NCBI GenBank assembly: GCA_013420905.1
Contig: JAAXNY010000010.1
Span: 620,001-684,000, forward strand
Direction of reading: 5' to 3'
From: Collybia mongolica
Taxonomy: Eukaryota; Basidiomycota; Agaricomycetes; Agaricales; Clitocybaceae
Length of the DNA stretch: 64,000 nt
Shown: one piece after another, positions 42,666 through 54,931 of the stretch
Layout: each line of letters starts with the position of its first letter
Position numbering within the stretch: position 1 is the first letter of the stretch
The notes under the pieces: generated by a model
Told to the model about the DNA's origin: nothing
Seen by the model: only the letters and a program-made list of their open reading frames with translations
Database searches by the model: none
Translations under genes and position numbers: made by a program

Positions 42666-45600
42666 ATGGACAGGAACACGGGCTGGCACCACCAGCACCA
42701 TCACCCCACCCCACAACAATCCCAACATATACAACAGGACTCCCACACCTCCCATGCCGCCGCCTCTGTCCATGATGCCCAGGCCTTATTGGCAGTATAC
42801 CCCATGGCGTCGGTCATGCCCACAAACCACGGCAAGTCGATTCAGTCTCGAATGATTCCATCTCACTAAGCTTATCTACAGTTGCGCATCATCTGAGCAG
42901 CATGTCCTTGTCCGCACCCCCGCCTTCCTTCGTTCGGCCAACCTACTATTCGCCAACATACCCACAATCAAATCCTCCACCCCCCTACACCGAATATGCG
43001 CAAGAATTAACATATATGAGCTCCTCCGCAAATAATACAGAGTACTGGGCCAACACTAGGGACGATGCTGTGAGACTTCTTGGGAACCAGGCCAGCTCGT
43101 ATGCGCAAAACTGTTTTTCCTGCCATCGATGGGCTGATATTTAATAGGTCTTACTCGTACCAACAACCAAATAACTGGACTTCCCCGCCTGGCCCTCCCT
43201 CATCCTTCGAAACTACCCCGTTTGCACAATCAATTTTCCAACGAACAGCGCCAAGCAGTGCATATCCGACTCCTCCCCCTGGAATCACAAACTCGTCGTC
43301 TTCTCTTGCATATGCCCTCGGTCCACCACCACCTCCCCAACAACCCCGGGTCTACCAACCTCAGGAATCCCCTGCCTTTTTCAACCACTTTTTGGAGCAG
43401 AAAACTCGTGAAATGAATGCCGCCAGCCAGGTTCCACATCGCCCTGCCACTCCTCCCCCCAAGGCTCCTCCACCGCCTGTCGAGGAGAGTCCCGACCCAT
43501 TAGCACTCCAATCTTCTGCACCTGTATTTGCCGCCGGACCTGTTGCAACACCCCGAAAACGCAAGGTTTATGTACAACTCGACTCCCCTTCTGTCAAGCG
43601 CATACAGTCGGTCCAGTCCTTCCACAACAAAAGCACTCCCAAACTCAAAGTATCGAACTTCCCCATAACGCCCAGCAGGTCCAACATGCAGACTTCAACC
43701 CCTACTGCAAACGTGACACCAACTCCTAATCGCACTGTGAATAAAGCTTATGTCTCCATCCCCTATAAACCTTGGTTGACGCCATCTTCTTCACGCAAGG
43801 GCGCCGGCAAGACGGGGGCTGATGACACCCCCGATGACCTGGGTGGATATGGGTCAGAGGATGAGGATGCCATATACAGCCCCACAAGAATCGGTCGGAA
43901 CGAGTCGGTTAAGAGCTCTGCTCGTAGGACGGGTGATCGTGACGATCGTGGTGCGTGCATTATGCCATATCATTGCCGCGTGTTGGAGATACTGACATAT
44001 TTACAGCGCCCCTCGAGAAACTGGTCTCCCTCATTGAGGATGTCTTTGAAGCCGAAGACTCACTTCCTCCAGACGTCGACCCGTCAGACCTGTCTGAATT
44101 CTTCTCCTTAACAACCATCGATCCGTCCCGCCCTCTCCTCCATCCCAACATTATTCGCAAGCTCACCAAGAACATCGGCCATGTCGCGCGGCCGACAAAG
44201 CGCCTTCGCACGGCGGGCGTGCAGGGAACTCCTCGTGGTAAGGGCCGCATGGCTGAGGTGGAGACCCAGGTCCTCGCGAGGCTTTTGAAGATGCTCGAGC
44301 GCAATGTCAAGGCCGGGGAGGATGTGGACCCGTTCTTGTATGCTGGGATGCTGGTTCCAGCTGGCGGAGGCGCGTCACCGTCCAAGAAGAGCCCCAAAAA
44401 GGTTGCTCGAGGGAAGAAGAATGAACGCAGGTCGATGTCGCGGACACCTGGAGGCGAGGAGGAAGAGGAGCCCGTAATGCATCCGGAGGTATCGGCACTG
44501 TCGGATGCGGATCTGGATCGACTTTCGACGACATTGGAAATTGCGAGGGATAGCATTTTGGCAGCAGATTGTTGTATTGCACTGCTCGGAAGTGATCGCC
44601 TCACGAAGCAGGTTGGTCGACTGAATTGCGTTCACAGGTGCTTCAAAATGTGTCGCTGACATCATGTTACAGCTGTACTCTGAGGAACTTATAACAGCTT
44701 GCCTTAGCACGATCAAAAATCAACTCATCAAGGTCGTATACCCATTTGTGGAAGCGTCCATGGAACTTGCAGGGCAAGGAGCAGGGTTCTCACTGGCCAT
44801 TAGCCCAGTGTTGCAGTATCTAATTCGCCAGGGCTCTGCGTCTGCCCACGCACACCGTCAACAGCTGGGGGAGGCATTCCGGGCCGTTTCCGCCGTCCTC
44901 CCTAAGATCAGTACTCTCATCAGTGCCGAGAATGTTGCAATGTCGGATACGATTATCATTCAGGCGGTGTATATTGCTATTGGCCCATTCTTTGTTGTTG
45001 ACGCTGGGGGAGATGGTGATAATGCGAAAGGGAAGAAGGATAATGCAGTACTGAAGACATTTGGGACGAGTGCGATGAGAGGCCTGAGGTTGGATGCACT
45101 TTCACTAATCAGGACTGTAAGCTTTTCGTTCGTCTGGTATTAGGAGAGAGGATGAGTCAATAATTTCTGCCTTGACAGATTTTTGCGAACCATGTGGATC
45201 AGCGCTCGTGGATCATTGAAGAGATTTTGAGTTCATTGATCAAGCTTTCTGATACCAAACAGAAGGCAGGACAATTCCGGTAGGCCGTTGCTTTTCATTC
45301 TCCTAGATACGCTTGTGTTCATTTTTATAAGCCTTCGAGATGGCCGTTCCATTCGGACTGTATCTGCGTTGTTACTCCAGCTCGTGCAGACCTCGGCACA
45401 CGATGTCCGGATCGAGGCAAGGAAGATTGACAAAGCGCGTCAGAACAAGTTTGCATTGCGGAGGCAAGAGAGCCTTATGGAGAGTCAAGCCAATTCGGCC
45501 TCGCCAGAACCATTTCTTGATGATAATGATATGGATGTATGATCTAATCCCCTTTTCGCCGTTCAAGTGTTATTAAAGTTTGTGATTGTAGGAAATTCGG

Positions 45601-48600
45601 TTGTATAGTGCAGCCCTAGAGTCGGCAACCAAGGCTGCAAAAACGATTATACTTTTTTTGACTCAGAGGTGTGTTTGGTTTCTATCCTGTTGTCATAGTC
45701 TTATTTTGGCTTTAAACTAGGTCGGGCAAGGGGAAAGCGACGAAGAATTCGAACGAGGCTGAATACAGAACGATCTTTGATAATCTCATCTCTGATCTTT
45801 TAGCCGTGCTTTACTGGCCTGAGTGGCCTGCTGCAAGTCTGCTTCTGAGCATTGCTTGCAAGTTTATGGTGTGTTATACTACTTTCCCCCTTTATTTCTA
45901 GTGTTTTATGATAGAATATCGAACTTAGGTGTCGTCTCTCGATGATATCAAGATGACGAGTCAAACAGATAATAACGCGGCCAAGACAATAGCCTTGGAT
46001 CATCTAGGAGTTATTGCAGCCCGTATCCGCTCGAGTGTGCTCAAGATTCAGCGAGACGGGGCTCATTTGGAGGCTCAATCGAAGGCGTTGAAGCCATTGG
46101 ATGATGTACGTTTCATGATTTTCGGATTCATTTTTTCCCATGGTTCATTTCTCCTTAAGGTTGTTTCTGCAGTCGACCTCAAGGCCTTGAACAAGCTTTT
46201 GGCCACTCATCGTGATGTTGCATCGCATTTATGCAAGCGATCTACGGAGGATCAAGCGTATGATGTAAGGCTTGTTGAATTTGTAAATTGAGCCTCGTTA
46301 ACCCGCCGTTCAGAGTGCGCGTGAGCTTACCGCCGCAACATTAGGGCAGGAACTTGCCGCGTCACTCAAGCAAGTCGATTCTTGGATTTCCGACCCTGAC
46401 GGCGACGAAGACCTGAATCTGAGAGATCCCAACACTCTTCTCCTCTTTGGGAAAAGGATCAAAACTGCGTTGCGCGACGTGTGGAAGGACGCATCGACAG
46501 ATGTATTTGACATCGGGTACGTACAAGATCGGACCTGCGGACATCACTTACCTTTAACGAATAGCTCTCAAGAAGAAGTTGTACGGATCGATCGACTTGC
46601 GGAAGAGATTGGCACAGTCCAGAGTTTGAGGAACTCCTTCCATCCAATCTTGAACATTATTCTTGTTGCTCTTGATGCGCCACCAATTTTTATGCGTACG
46701 AAGGCTCTCCGTGCATTGGGCCAGATTGTCACCAGCGACGCCACGATCCTGTCAACGGTAAACTTGCTTGACCTCACATTATCTTTGCTTGACAGTTGCA
46801 TCTTAACCAGTCCAATGTTCGACGTGCGATCGAAAGTCATCTCCTTGATAGCTCACCAGCCGTTCGCGATGCTGCTGTCGAGTTGATCGGGAGATACATG
46901 ATTGACTCGCCAGAAGTGGCGGGTGATTATTACCAGAAGATTGCGGATCGGATCGCGGTAAGTAACTGCCTGTGGTGTGGAGGACTTCATAACTAATTGT
47001 TGATCTCAGGATACTGGTCTCAGTGTTCGCAAGCGTGTGATCAAGTTACTCAAGTCCTTCTACAGCGTTACGGACGATAACAGTCGTCGTATTGACATTG
47101 CTACGCGACTTGTACTCAGGATGCTTGACGAAGATGACACTGTGAAAGATCTTGCCATCAAGACCATTGAAGAACTATGGTTCCCAAGCACCGCACCTTT
47201 ATCTTCTGCCCCCAAACCAAGACCTGGCGTGCCAACAACAAACATGCATGATAAGGGACCATTGCTCACAAAAGTCTCTGTTATTATGGGAACGTCTGCA
47301 AACTTCAAGGATCGCCAATCGCCCTTGGAGGATATGCTCCATAAAATCATGGCAGACAAAACTGGCCATGACGCTTCATCGTTGCATGCACGGTATACTG
47401 AGATATGCGAAACGTTGATTGATGGCTTGGTTGATGCTTCGGATTTGCCTGGCTTCGTATGTATATTTCATACCTCATACATTGAAACATTGACACTCCC
47501 CACAGACTGTTATAAATTGCATCCGGACAATATATCTTTTCACCTCTGCTTACCCAGCCATCCTGTCTGGCTCCAATGCGTCCACCCTTTTACCGTACCT
47601 TAAAAATGCTACTACGGTAATTCTATATGCCTTCCTCATAGTGGCTTACTAACTTAAGGTGCCCTTAGCAAGAGGAGCAGGCCACCTCTGACTATCTGCT
47701 CAAAGTATTCAGAGCATCTATGCCTCACATGCCGAAGACAGCAGCGAAATTTGGACAGGAGCTCCAGCTAGCCCTTCAACCTATGATTATTAAACCCAGC
47801 GGTGGAGGCTTCCAAGTCAGCATCAATTTCCCTTAGGTTATCCCTTGCTCATTTTGGTATTCAATAGGTTTTACAAGAAAGTATCGCATGCATGTGCATA
47901 GTCATACAGAATTTAACGCACGATTTTATGAGGCTTGTCAATCTCGTAAAGTCTTGTAATGGTCAGTGCGGCTATACACACAGCGACCACCTTTTGATCG
48001 TGTCCTTCAGCCCGACTACAGGCTGCTATCAAGCGCCCTACTTCTCAGGTTATGGGGACTAATGACGTCCGAGCGTTATCGATACTTATGTTCATCGTCT
48101 CATTACTTGGGGAGAACTGTAATTTTGATGATCTCCGAAAGGAGAATGCAGGTATGACTTGAAGAAACTCATCACTCTTGTTTAACCTTTCTACATTAGA
48201 ACTCGCTCGTGAAATCGACAGTATCTCCCAGGTCAGTATGCTCGACTCTGGGTAATCATATTCTTAATCGATCTCTAGGGTTCAATTATAGAACATATCT
48301 ACGACAGTTTATTGCAACTTTATGAGAAATACAACACATCCACTCTTCAGGGTCGAATTTTACAATGTCTCGGTGCGTCGTGCCATCAGCACCGATTTAC
48401 GAAGCTCATATTTCTCCAGGGTTTCTCTTCCGTGCTCAACCAACGCTGATGACAATGGAACGTTCATCTAAGATCATGGATGCCATATTTGCCTCACCTG
48501 AGGAAGAAGGCCGGGGGCGGCTATTAAAGATAATGCAAGAATTCTTGATATCCGAAGCCTCAAAGCATTCTGTGAAGGAGAAAGGTATTCCTTCTGTCCG

Positions 48601-50168
48601 TCTCATCTGCTCCCCTGTTTAACTCACTATATACTAGAAGGAACCATAGGAAAACCAAAGCCATCCGATGTCAACATGGATGAGCTTGTTGGAAATACGG
48701 ATGGCTTTGCTGACTCAGGGTTCGAAGATTATTTTCCTCATCATTGTTCCGCCTCCGATGGTTTTTTGTAGGGTCAGTTCAGCGATTGTACAGCGTTATC
48801 TAGGACCAATCCTAGACGCAGCTCTTTCACTGCACCCCCAAATCCAAGCGGCAGCCATCGATGTTTTGAGTTTTACCATCAAGCAAGGTTTAGCACACCC
48901 TCTTCAGGTATGGGTTTTTCGCTCTCCAATGAAACCTTGACCGACTTAGTCCAATCAGTCTTTCCCAGTCGTCGTCGCCTTAGAAACGAGTCCAACGCCC
49001 AGCCTTTCTAATCGAGCGAGTGCATTACATGCAGTGTTACATGGAAAACATGCATCCCTTCTTAACACCAGATATGGCGTTAGTGCACGCGCATCATACG
49101 ATTACCAAAAGAAGGTTGCTGAGAAGCCCATCCGTGGTAATACTCGCTTTACGACTCAACTGAATCGTACTCCAATAAACTATTTTCAGGTTTTCGTATG
49201 CAACCTGCTCCATCGGCTTTACTTCAACGATGGTACTCTCTCGTTCGAGAAAAGCGTCCGACGAGACAAGATTTCCTGAAGTCTCTGGTCAAAGTTTTCC
49301 ACGAAAATCCTTCGCACCAATCGACACAGGTAAGGACAAATATTATCCATTTATAGCATCTTTCGTTCAGATTGTGCTGAACAGGACGACGTCGATTTCA
49401 CTCGATATATGGCTGAAAATTTCTCTGCTTTTGACTACAAGACCCAGGAAGAGGTCTTCACTGTGATCAAGTACCTGACTACTGTTTTATCAACTACCGG
49501 AACGCAGCTACTCGAAATCATATCTCCAGCTCATCTCCTTACACACCTACACTCTGCGCCACACTCAGCAACAGATGTACAGGAAGTCTCAGCCGTAGGA
49601 TTCATTTAATTATTCTCGTAATTCGGTAGCTCAAATGACTAAACAGGATGTTATGGATGTTGTCACAGAGGACAATGGTGAGAATAAGTAAATCTAGACT
49701 TCCTCAACACTGCTAACCGAGGTCTTCGATCATCCTCCTAGTCACTCCATCTAAGCTTCAAGATCAAGTAACTTTGATGAGAAACTCAGTAATCATTGCA
49801 ATGGTAATGTTGTTGAAAGCGCATCTCAAGTCATTATATTCTTTGTCGGAAGAGTAAGTGCATCAATCCGCGTGACTGAGTCCTGAACTGATCACCCTGT
49901 TAGCAAATGTAACAAATTTTCTCTCGGCAAGAAAAGCGCCATTGGAGACAAGCCTGCCATCAAGCGTAATGAAAGACCAATTTCGTGGGATCGGCTTCCT
50001 TTTGCCACAGCACCGCTTCTTACCACTGAAGATGTTGAAAACCAAAAAAGCCAGGTATGTGTCTACCCTCCTTTATTTCTCCGATCACCACTAACCTCTT
50101 CTCAATAGTTCCTCGATATTTGGAATGAGGACGGACTCACCGCAGAACCCGAGGACGATTTGTTCTAA
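42666..50168 (+). CDS. SCC2: Cohesin loading factor Scc2/NIPBL (Mis4-like)
   Basis: A very large HEAT-repeat protein that, with Scc4, loads cohesin onto chromatin and stimulates its ATPase. It begins [20 protein letters not shown] with a Pro/Ser-rich disordered N-terminus of several hundred residues. The ordered part starts [20 protein letters not shown]. Diagnostic blocks: [75 protein letters not shown] HEAT segments, [60 protein letters not shown] and [20 protein letters not shown]. About thirty short introns break the frame. The end is [15 protein letters not shown]. It looks complete; internal exon limits were not all fixed. Confidence 0.92.
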
Positions 50169-50340
50169 CACTTGTTAACTTACAGTTGCTAATTTCTTGA
50201 CAGAACCCTTGTTCGTCTTTCTATCATTATTAACCTTCTTGTCCACTTCGCACTCGTCATCTCACGAATCGATCATCACGTAACAACCGCCTGTATCATA
50301 CTCTACAAACTTTAACATATTCGCAGCGTATAGAATAGCG

Positions 50341-51499
50341 TTACGCTGGCTCCGCTAGTGCTCCATCCCTGTATATGACAGGCCCTTTGGGCATTTCCTT
50401 AATGGCTGAAATCGTGTCTTCATCAAGATCTGGCTCGTCTTCAAATGACCACTCCAAGTCACCTCCATATACTTTTGGTAGGTCTTTGGCATGGATTAGT
50501 TCACGAAGCTTCAGGCCAGGGTCATGACCAAAAACATGAATCTTGTTCCGTGTGCCCTCATCGAACCAACCCTAGATTGCAATACGATGAATTGGATCAT
50601 CGACGTTTACCGTTTATGAATCTCACCTTAATCCATCCCCAAACAGTCGGAAAGAATGATGGCGAATTGACTATGGCAATTGTGTTGAGAGTCTCGGGGT
50701 AATTCGCCGTTGCCAATCGCGACGCTTCTTGGAGGTGGTTCCGAAGGGACCACATAGAGCTGAGGGACACATCCTGGAGATCGATAATCGTCGTCGTTGC
50801 TGAGATTGGTGTTGTGGTGGAGTGTGGCAAATGGGAGCAAAGTGGGAAAGCAAATCGGACCATAAGCTCATACAGTGCCACGCTACAAAAATAAACTGGG
50901 TGCCAAGATCGATAGGGAAATAGCGTACATTCGTTGATAGCGCCGTTCAGCCGGTACTGAGTCCAGTTCTTTCTGGATAGGGGCCAGAGATGCCAGGCGA
51001 TAAACATATAGCGGCAATCCTTGCTAAGGAACAAAAAGTGTAACATAAGCAACGCTAGTTGCATGAGCTTGTTGTGTAGAATAGGATAGCCATACCTTGT
51101 CTCTTCGTCCCGTCCACCGTGGATAAAAGCGCTTCGCGCTCTCGAATTCATCTGGGTCAAACGTCGCGTACAACTTGTCTACATCATGCTCTTTTCGCCA
51201 CGTCTCTGCATCGGAGAACTGTTTCTGGGCTGTGACTGGGTTGAATCCTCTTGCCCTCAAGAAACGCCTACTCATGAGCGTACATCAGTGACATGCTTGA
51301 GTGCAGAAGGCCTTGTCGCATACAACAGTGTGGGTTCATTATGGGAAGCTTTGGAAAGGTCGACGGACGGTGAATAGAGGTTTGCTTTCGCGAGGTTGGA
51401 TTTAAAGTTCGTGAGGGCATCCTGTTGTACAGGCGAAAGGTGTCCTGTATGGCCGGAGAAGTCAAACGGAGCAGTGGCTGGAGGCGGGACACTAGACAT
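50341..51499 (-). CDS. Sec14-like CRAL-TRIO lipid-transfer protein
   Basis: A Sec14-type phosphatidylinositol/phosphatidylcholine transfer protein. It starts MSSVPPPATAPFDFSGHTGH, then a CRAL-TRIO N-terminal region (LSPVQQDALTNFKSNLAKAN, LLRFLRARGFNPVTAQKQFS). The CRAL-TRIO domain follows, with RIVALYELMVRFAFPLCSHL, TTTIIDLQDVSLSSMWSLRN, ATANYPETLNTIAIVNSPSF and FPTVWGWIKGWFDEGTRNKI. It closes with DLPKVYGGDLEWSFEDEPDL. The stop TAA is at 50341-50343. Short introns lie near 50605-50630, 50880-50940 and 51030-51100. It is only about 170 bases from the Scc2 stop (convergent). Confidence 0.88.
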
Positions 51500-51731
51500 G
51501 GCCGTCCACATGTCAGGGTTCGCGACATGATGAAAATTCCGAGAAGGATAACGCACAGCCCCACTACATAGAACCACGGACAAATGAGATTACAGTTCAC
51601 TTATTACCCAACTTCGTTGTTTGACCCTGAGCTCGAGCTTTCTTTTACCAACAATATATGATATGCGCGAAGAGGAAGAGCCAAGGCAGTATTTTACTTG
51701 ATGTTTATGACCAAGATTCGTAGCGAAATGT

Positions 51732-53280
51732 TCAAAAACAAGCCACCCATATAGGATCAACAGCATCCTTTCCAAACCCAAGCCCCTCCCATACTTGCTT
51801 GGCAAGCTCCTTTTCCTTCCTACTCAAGAACAGAACAATCGCCCCAAATCTCGGCACCTTGGCAAAATTTTCCATGTAGTCCCGCAGCAAGGGTTTCCGT
51901 TCTTCATCATTGACAAAGTTCCCAAACACTTGCAAGATGTCGACTAGCAAACTAGGCTCCAGCGAAGACTTAAATAGCATTGGCAGGTTGGCAGGTTGGA
52001 TATTCTGAAGGGTAGCGGACAAGGTTAGGGGGGTCGGGCGAGAAACCTCATCAACTTACCGAAATCAGAGCCCATCGATCTTCAAACACAGACGTTGAGT
52101 ACCAGCTTTTGGAGAAATCAAACAGAGTCACATAAGCTTTAGGTATCACAGTGGATGATGGGGCTGACGTCCCATCGATTCTGCTCGATGGAGTAGCAAT
52201 ACTGGCGGACGGCGACGACGGGACAGTCAAGGTACGCTTCGAGGACATTTCTGCTCCCACTGGAAATAACGTTGTGTCACCTGAGGCTCGGAATATGCCT
52301 CCACCAACTCGACTGGGTCTCGCGTTCTCGCGAGTTTGTTTGGCATCCTTGAAGGTACGAGGCTCGTCTTCTTTTGTAAATACTGAGGATTTGAAAGATC
52401 CAGTACCGAGAACTTCAGTGATAGACGGCGAGGGTGATATCGCGTAGTGCTGGGACTTTATAGACCGTGAGGACACAGGGTTTAGAATGTCTTTCGATGG
52501 CTTTCCTGATGGCAGAATCTGGGAGGATGTTATCGAGGAAGGTTTGCTGGCGGGGGTGGTGGTTTGTGAATTGGATGGACCTGCCGCTGTTGAATCGACA
52601 ATAGTAATAGGTACCCTGCGTCGTTTAGGTGTAGTATCTGGGGTCGGAACCTGGAACAGAGGGTGCGATCGCTCAAGTGGATGTCGATTCGGAATAAAGG
52701 GTAGGTATATTCAAAGCTCACCTCAGTCTTTTGCTTTCCCAGTAAACCGTTGATTTTTCTCAACTCTCCCTGGATGGAGTTGTTGGCTGGTTCAAAATTT
52801 AAAGCTTCTATGAGATCTAGGATTATAGGTTGACGTTATAACAGTTTTAGTCGGAACCTGTCAGTTACTGTACCGTTTCGGGCGTCATGCAGTTTTCCTA
52901 ACGCCAACCGTGCTTGCCCTCTCCTAAAAAGGGCTTTGACATTGTGTGCACTCAATGATAAAACGGTGGTGCAATCCCTTTCCGCATCCTCGTTCCTAAG
53001 ACGGCGGGAAGTCAATTGTTCACTCGGGAGAGTCCTAGACAAGGAGAACGCACTTGCCTAACTTAATATATGCAGCAGCGCGATTGAGAGGTAAGGTGTG
53101 ATCGTCGCGGTCTGCAAGTATAGCTGCAGTATAGTGACCGATGGCGATTGGAAAGTCGCCCATTTTAAATGCCACATTCCCCTATCAGACTATGATTAGA
53201 GAGATATACAGAAAATAGTTTTTGAAGCTCACTTTGTCTTTAGCTGCTTGCGCGGTTCCCAAGTTTTTCACTGTTGACAT
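51732..53280 (-). CDS. RPAP3-like TPR co-chaperone (R2TP complex)
   Basis: It starts MSTVKNLGTAQAAKDK, then after an intron GNVAFKMGDFPIAIGHYTAA, LADRDDHTLPLNRAAAYIKL, and after further introns EDAERDCTTVLSLSAHNVKA and LFRRGQARLALGKLHDA. These are three TPR motifs that bind Hsp90/Hsp70 C-termini. After a Ser/Pro-rich linker, the RPAP3 C-terminal domain reads LPMLFKSSLEPSLLVDILQV and LRDYMENFAKVPRFGAIVLF, then LSRKEKELAKQVWEGLG. The combination identifies the R2TP subunit that helps assemble RNA polymerase II, snoRNPs and PIKK kinases. Its ATG is only 4 bases from a LINE-tail insertion, so its 5' UTR and promoter must include or lie beyond that element. Confidence 0.88.
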
Positions 53281-53283
53281 TGG

Positions 53284-53297
53284 GGGTAATACTTAGT
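53284..53297 (+). repeat. Target-site duplication, LINE tail (proximal)
   Basis: gggtaatacttagt occurs here and at 53659-53672, flanking the element. Confidence 0.85.
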
Positions 53298-53658
53298 TTT
53301 TGTTTTTTTTTCCTTCAACAGTTTAATATACCGCCATACGCTAGTACAGATGCGGTCACGTGTAAACGTAATTAGATAACCGGATAGGAATATGGCGCAT
53401 AAAGGCCGTCATATGTGGCAGGATTGGATTGCCCTCCCGTTACCGGGACAAGCACTCAGGGTATTGGTCCCTGTGAGGGGACCGGGTAATAGACCCGTAG
53501 GGGACTAAGGACAAGAGTCGTCGCAGAGGGGACTGCCCCCCGCACTTCTTAATCTGTTTAATAAGTGGTCAGCGCGGCCGCTTTCTCACGCCCGGTTCAC
53601 AGGGGGGTACACCCCCCCGAAGGTTTCCCGAGGGAAGCCCGACTTAGTCCTGAGGGAC
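53298..53658 (-). mobile_element. 5'-truncated LINE, 3' UTR and A-rich tail only
   Basis: The reverse complement matches the 3' UTR of the LINE at 19328-25881: shared blocks include tatgacggcct, acgtgaccgc and gcggtatat, followed by an A-rich tail. It has no coding part. It is bounded by a 14-bp target-site duplication. The insertion sits directly upstream of the RPAP3-like start codon, with the tail nearest the gene. Divergence from the full-length copy is clearly greater than that of the 1-1010 copy. Confidence 0.88.
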
Positions 53659-53672
53659 GGGTAATACTTAGT
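53659..53672 (+). repeat. Target-site duplication, LINE tail (distal)
   Basis: Second copy of gggtaatacttagt. Confidence 0.85.
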
Positions 53673-54468
53673 ATGCTCCTAGAATTTGTTTGAACCATCC
53701 CTTTGTCAGAGTCAAATCCTGCAAGCGTCACGTGGCATTACTTTCCTGTGACAATGCCTCACCAAATCTGGAATCCTACCCCCAGAATACCACACTATGG
53801 AACCCTTAAGGTGGGAAATTCCACCTCATTTTCTATGACTTAAGTAGCTGGAAGGAATACAAATAGTGTAGAATTTCCATCATCTGGTTCCCCCTGAAAT
53901 GAGATTATTTTCATCAGGATTTGATATAAAAATCAACCACCAAATAGGGTGGAGAAAGGAGGTTTTTCCCCTTCATAAGGTATGAATAAGATGGATGAAA
54001 ACCTCACAAAATATGTCCCACTCCATACCCCTGTGGTTTATTCTGCATGATGTTTTTCATATGTTTAATGGCAAAAATAGCAACAGTCTCCTTGGTGTGA
54101 ATTTCATGAAGTTCCCAGAGGCCTGAGAGCAACAAAAAGTGAAGGTAAATCATTAATGTAATGGATGAATTTCACACCAGGTTCATACTGCTTTGTAGTC
54201 ATCCCTTTTACTGAGATTGAATTCATCCATGATCCAGATGTTTTCCATCAACCATTCATTCAATTAGTATAGTAATTTGTCATTCATTTTCAGACCTCTA
54301 TAGCTAGTAATGAAATTTCATCTGTTGAAAGCTTGAAATGCACCTGTCTCTCAATGGAAAATCCCCCCACATGATGCTGAAAAGCATCTAATTTGATATG
54401 CAAAAAATTCATATATTATAGTACTAGTATTGGAGAGCTGTATTTATTCAGCATCCCCTTGACAGCCT
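53673..54468. other. AT-rich non-coding stretch
   Basis: No gene recognised. Composition is AT-rich and repeat-like. The first part should contain the displaced original promoter of the RPAP3-like gene. Confidence 0.4.
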
Positions 54469-54833
54469 AAAGCTGAGACCCCCACATTTCAGCAAGGATA
54501 CAACCATACATTCTGCGCACCTAAACCGAGCAAGGATACAACATTATGGTCTGCACACCTAAAATGAGCAAGGATACAATGTTACGGTCCACGCACCTGA
54601 AACAAGCAAGGATACAATGTTACAGTCTGCGCACCTAAAATGAGCAAGAATACACCCTTACATTCCACGCACCTAAAGCTGAGACCTGCATTTCAGCAAG
54701 AATACAACTTTATGTTCTGCGCACCTAAAGCTGAGTCCCCCACAGTTCAGCAAGGATATGACCTTACATTCCGCACACCTAAAACAAGCAAGAATGACCT
54801 TACATTCTGCACACCTAAAGCTGACTTTGATGC
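54469..54833 (+). repeat. Minisatellite, about 38-bp units, 8 copies
   Basis: Eight tandem units begin agcaaggatac or agcaagaata and carry the internal word gcacctaaa. Basic unit length is 38 bases. Two units carry a 16-17 base extension (gctgag...cagttc type). A partial unit precedes the array. Units differ at scattered positions, so the array is not freshly amplified. Confidence 0.85.
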
Positions 54834-54931
54834 ATCTTTGTTCACCCACATCATTCTCTTCACATCCAAACCAAAAGTATTTTGTACTTTGTACTACCTT
54901 CATCTAATTATTTTTCTACTTGTGAAGGATC

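Noticed and set aside
54673..54903. Minus-strand frame with repeated FRCAECKV
   Set aside because: It is the translation of the minisatellite units, not a zinc-finger gene; there is no splice or start support.
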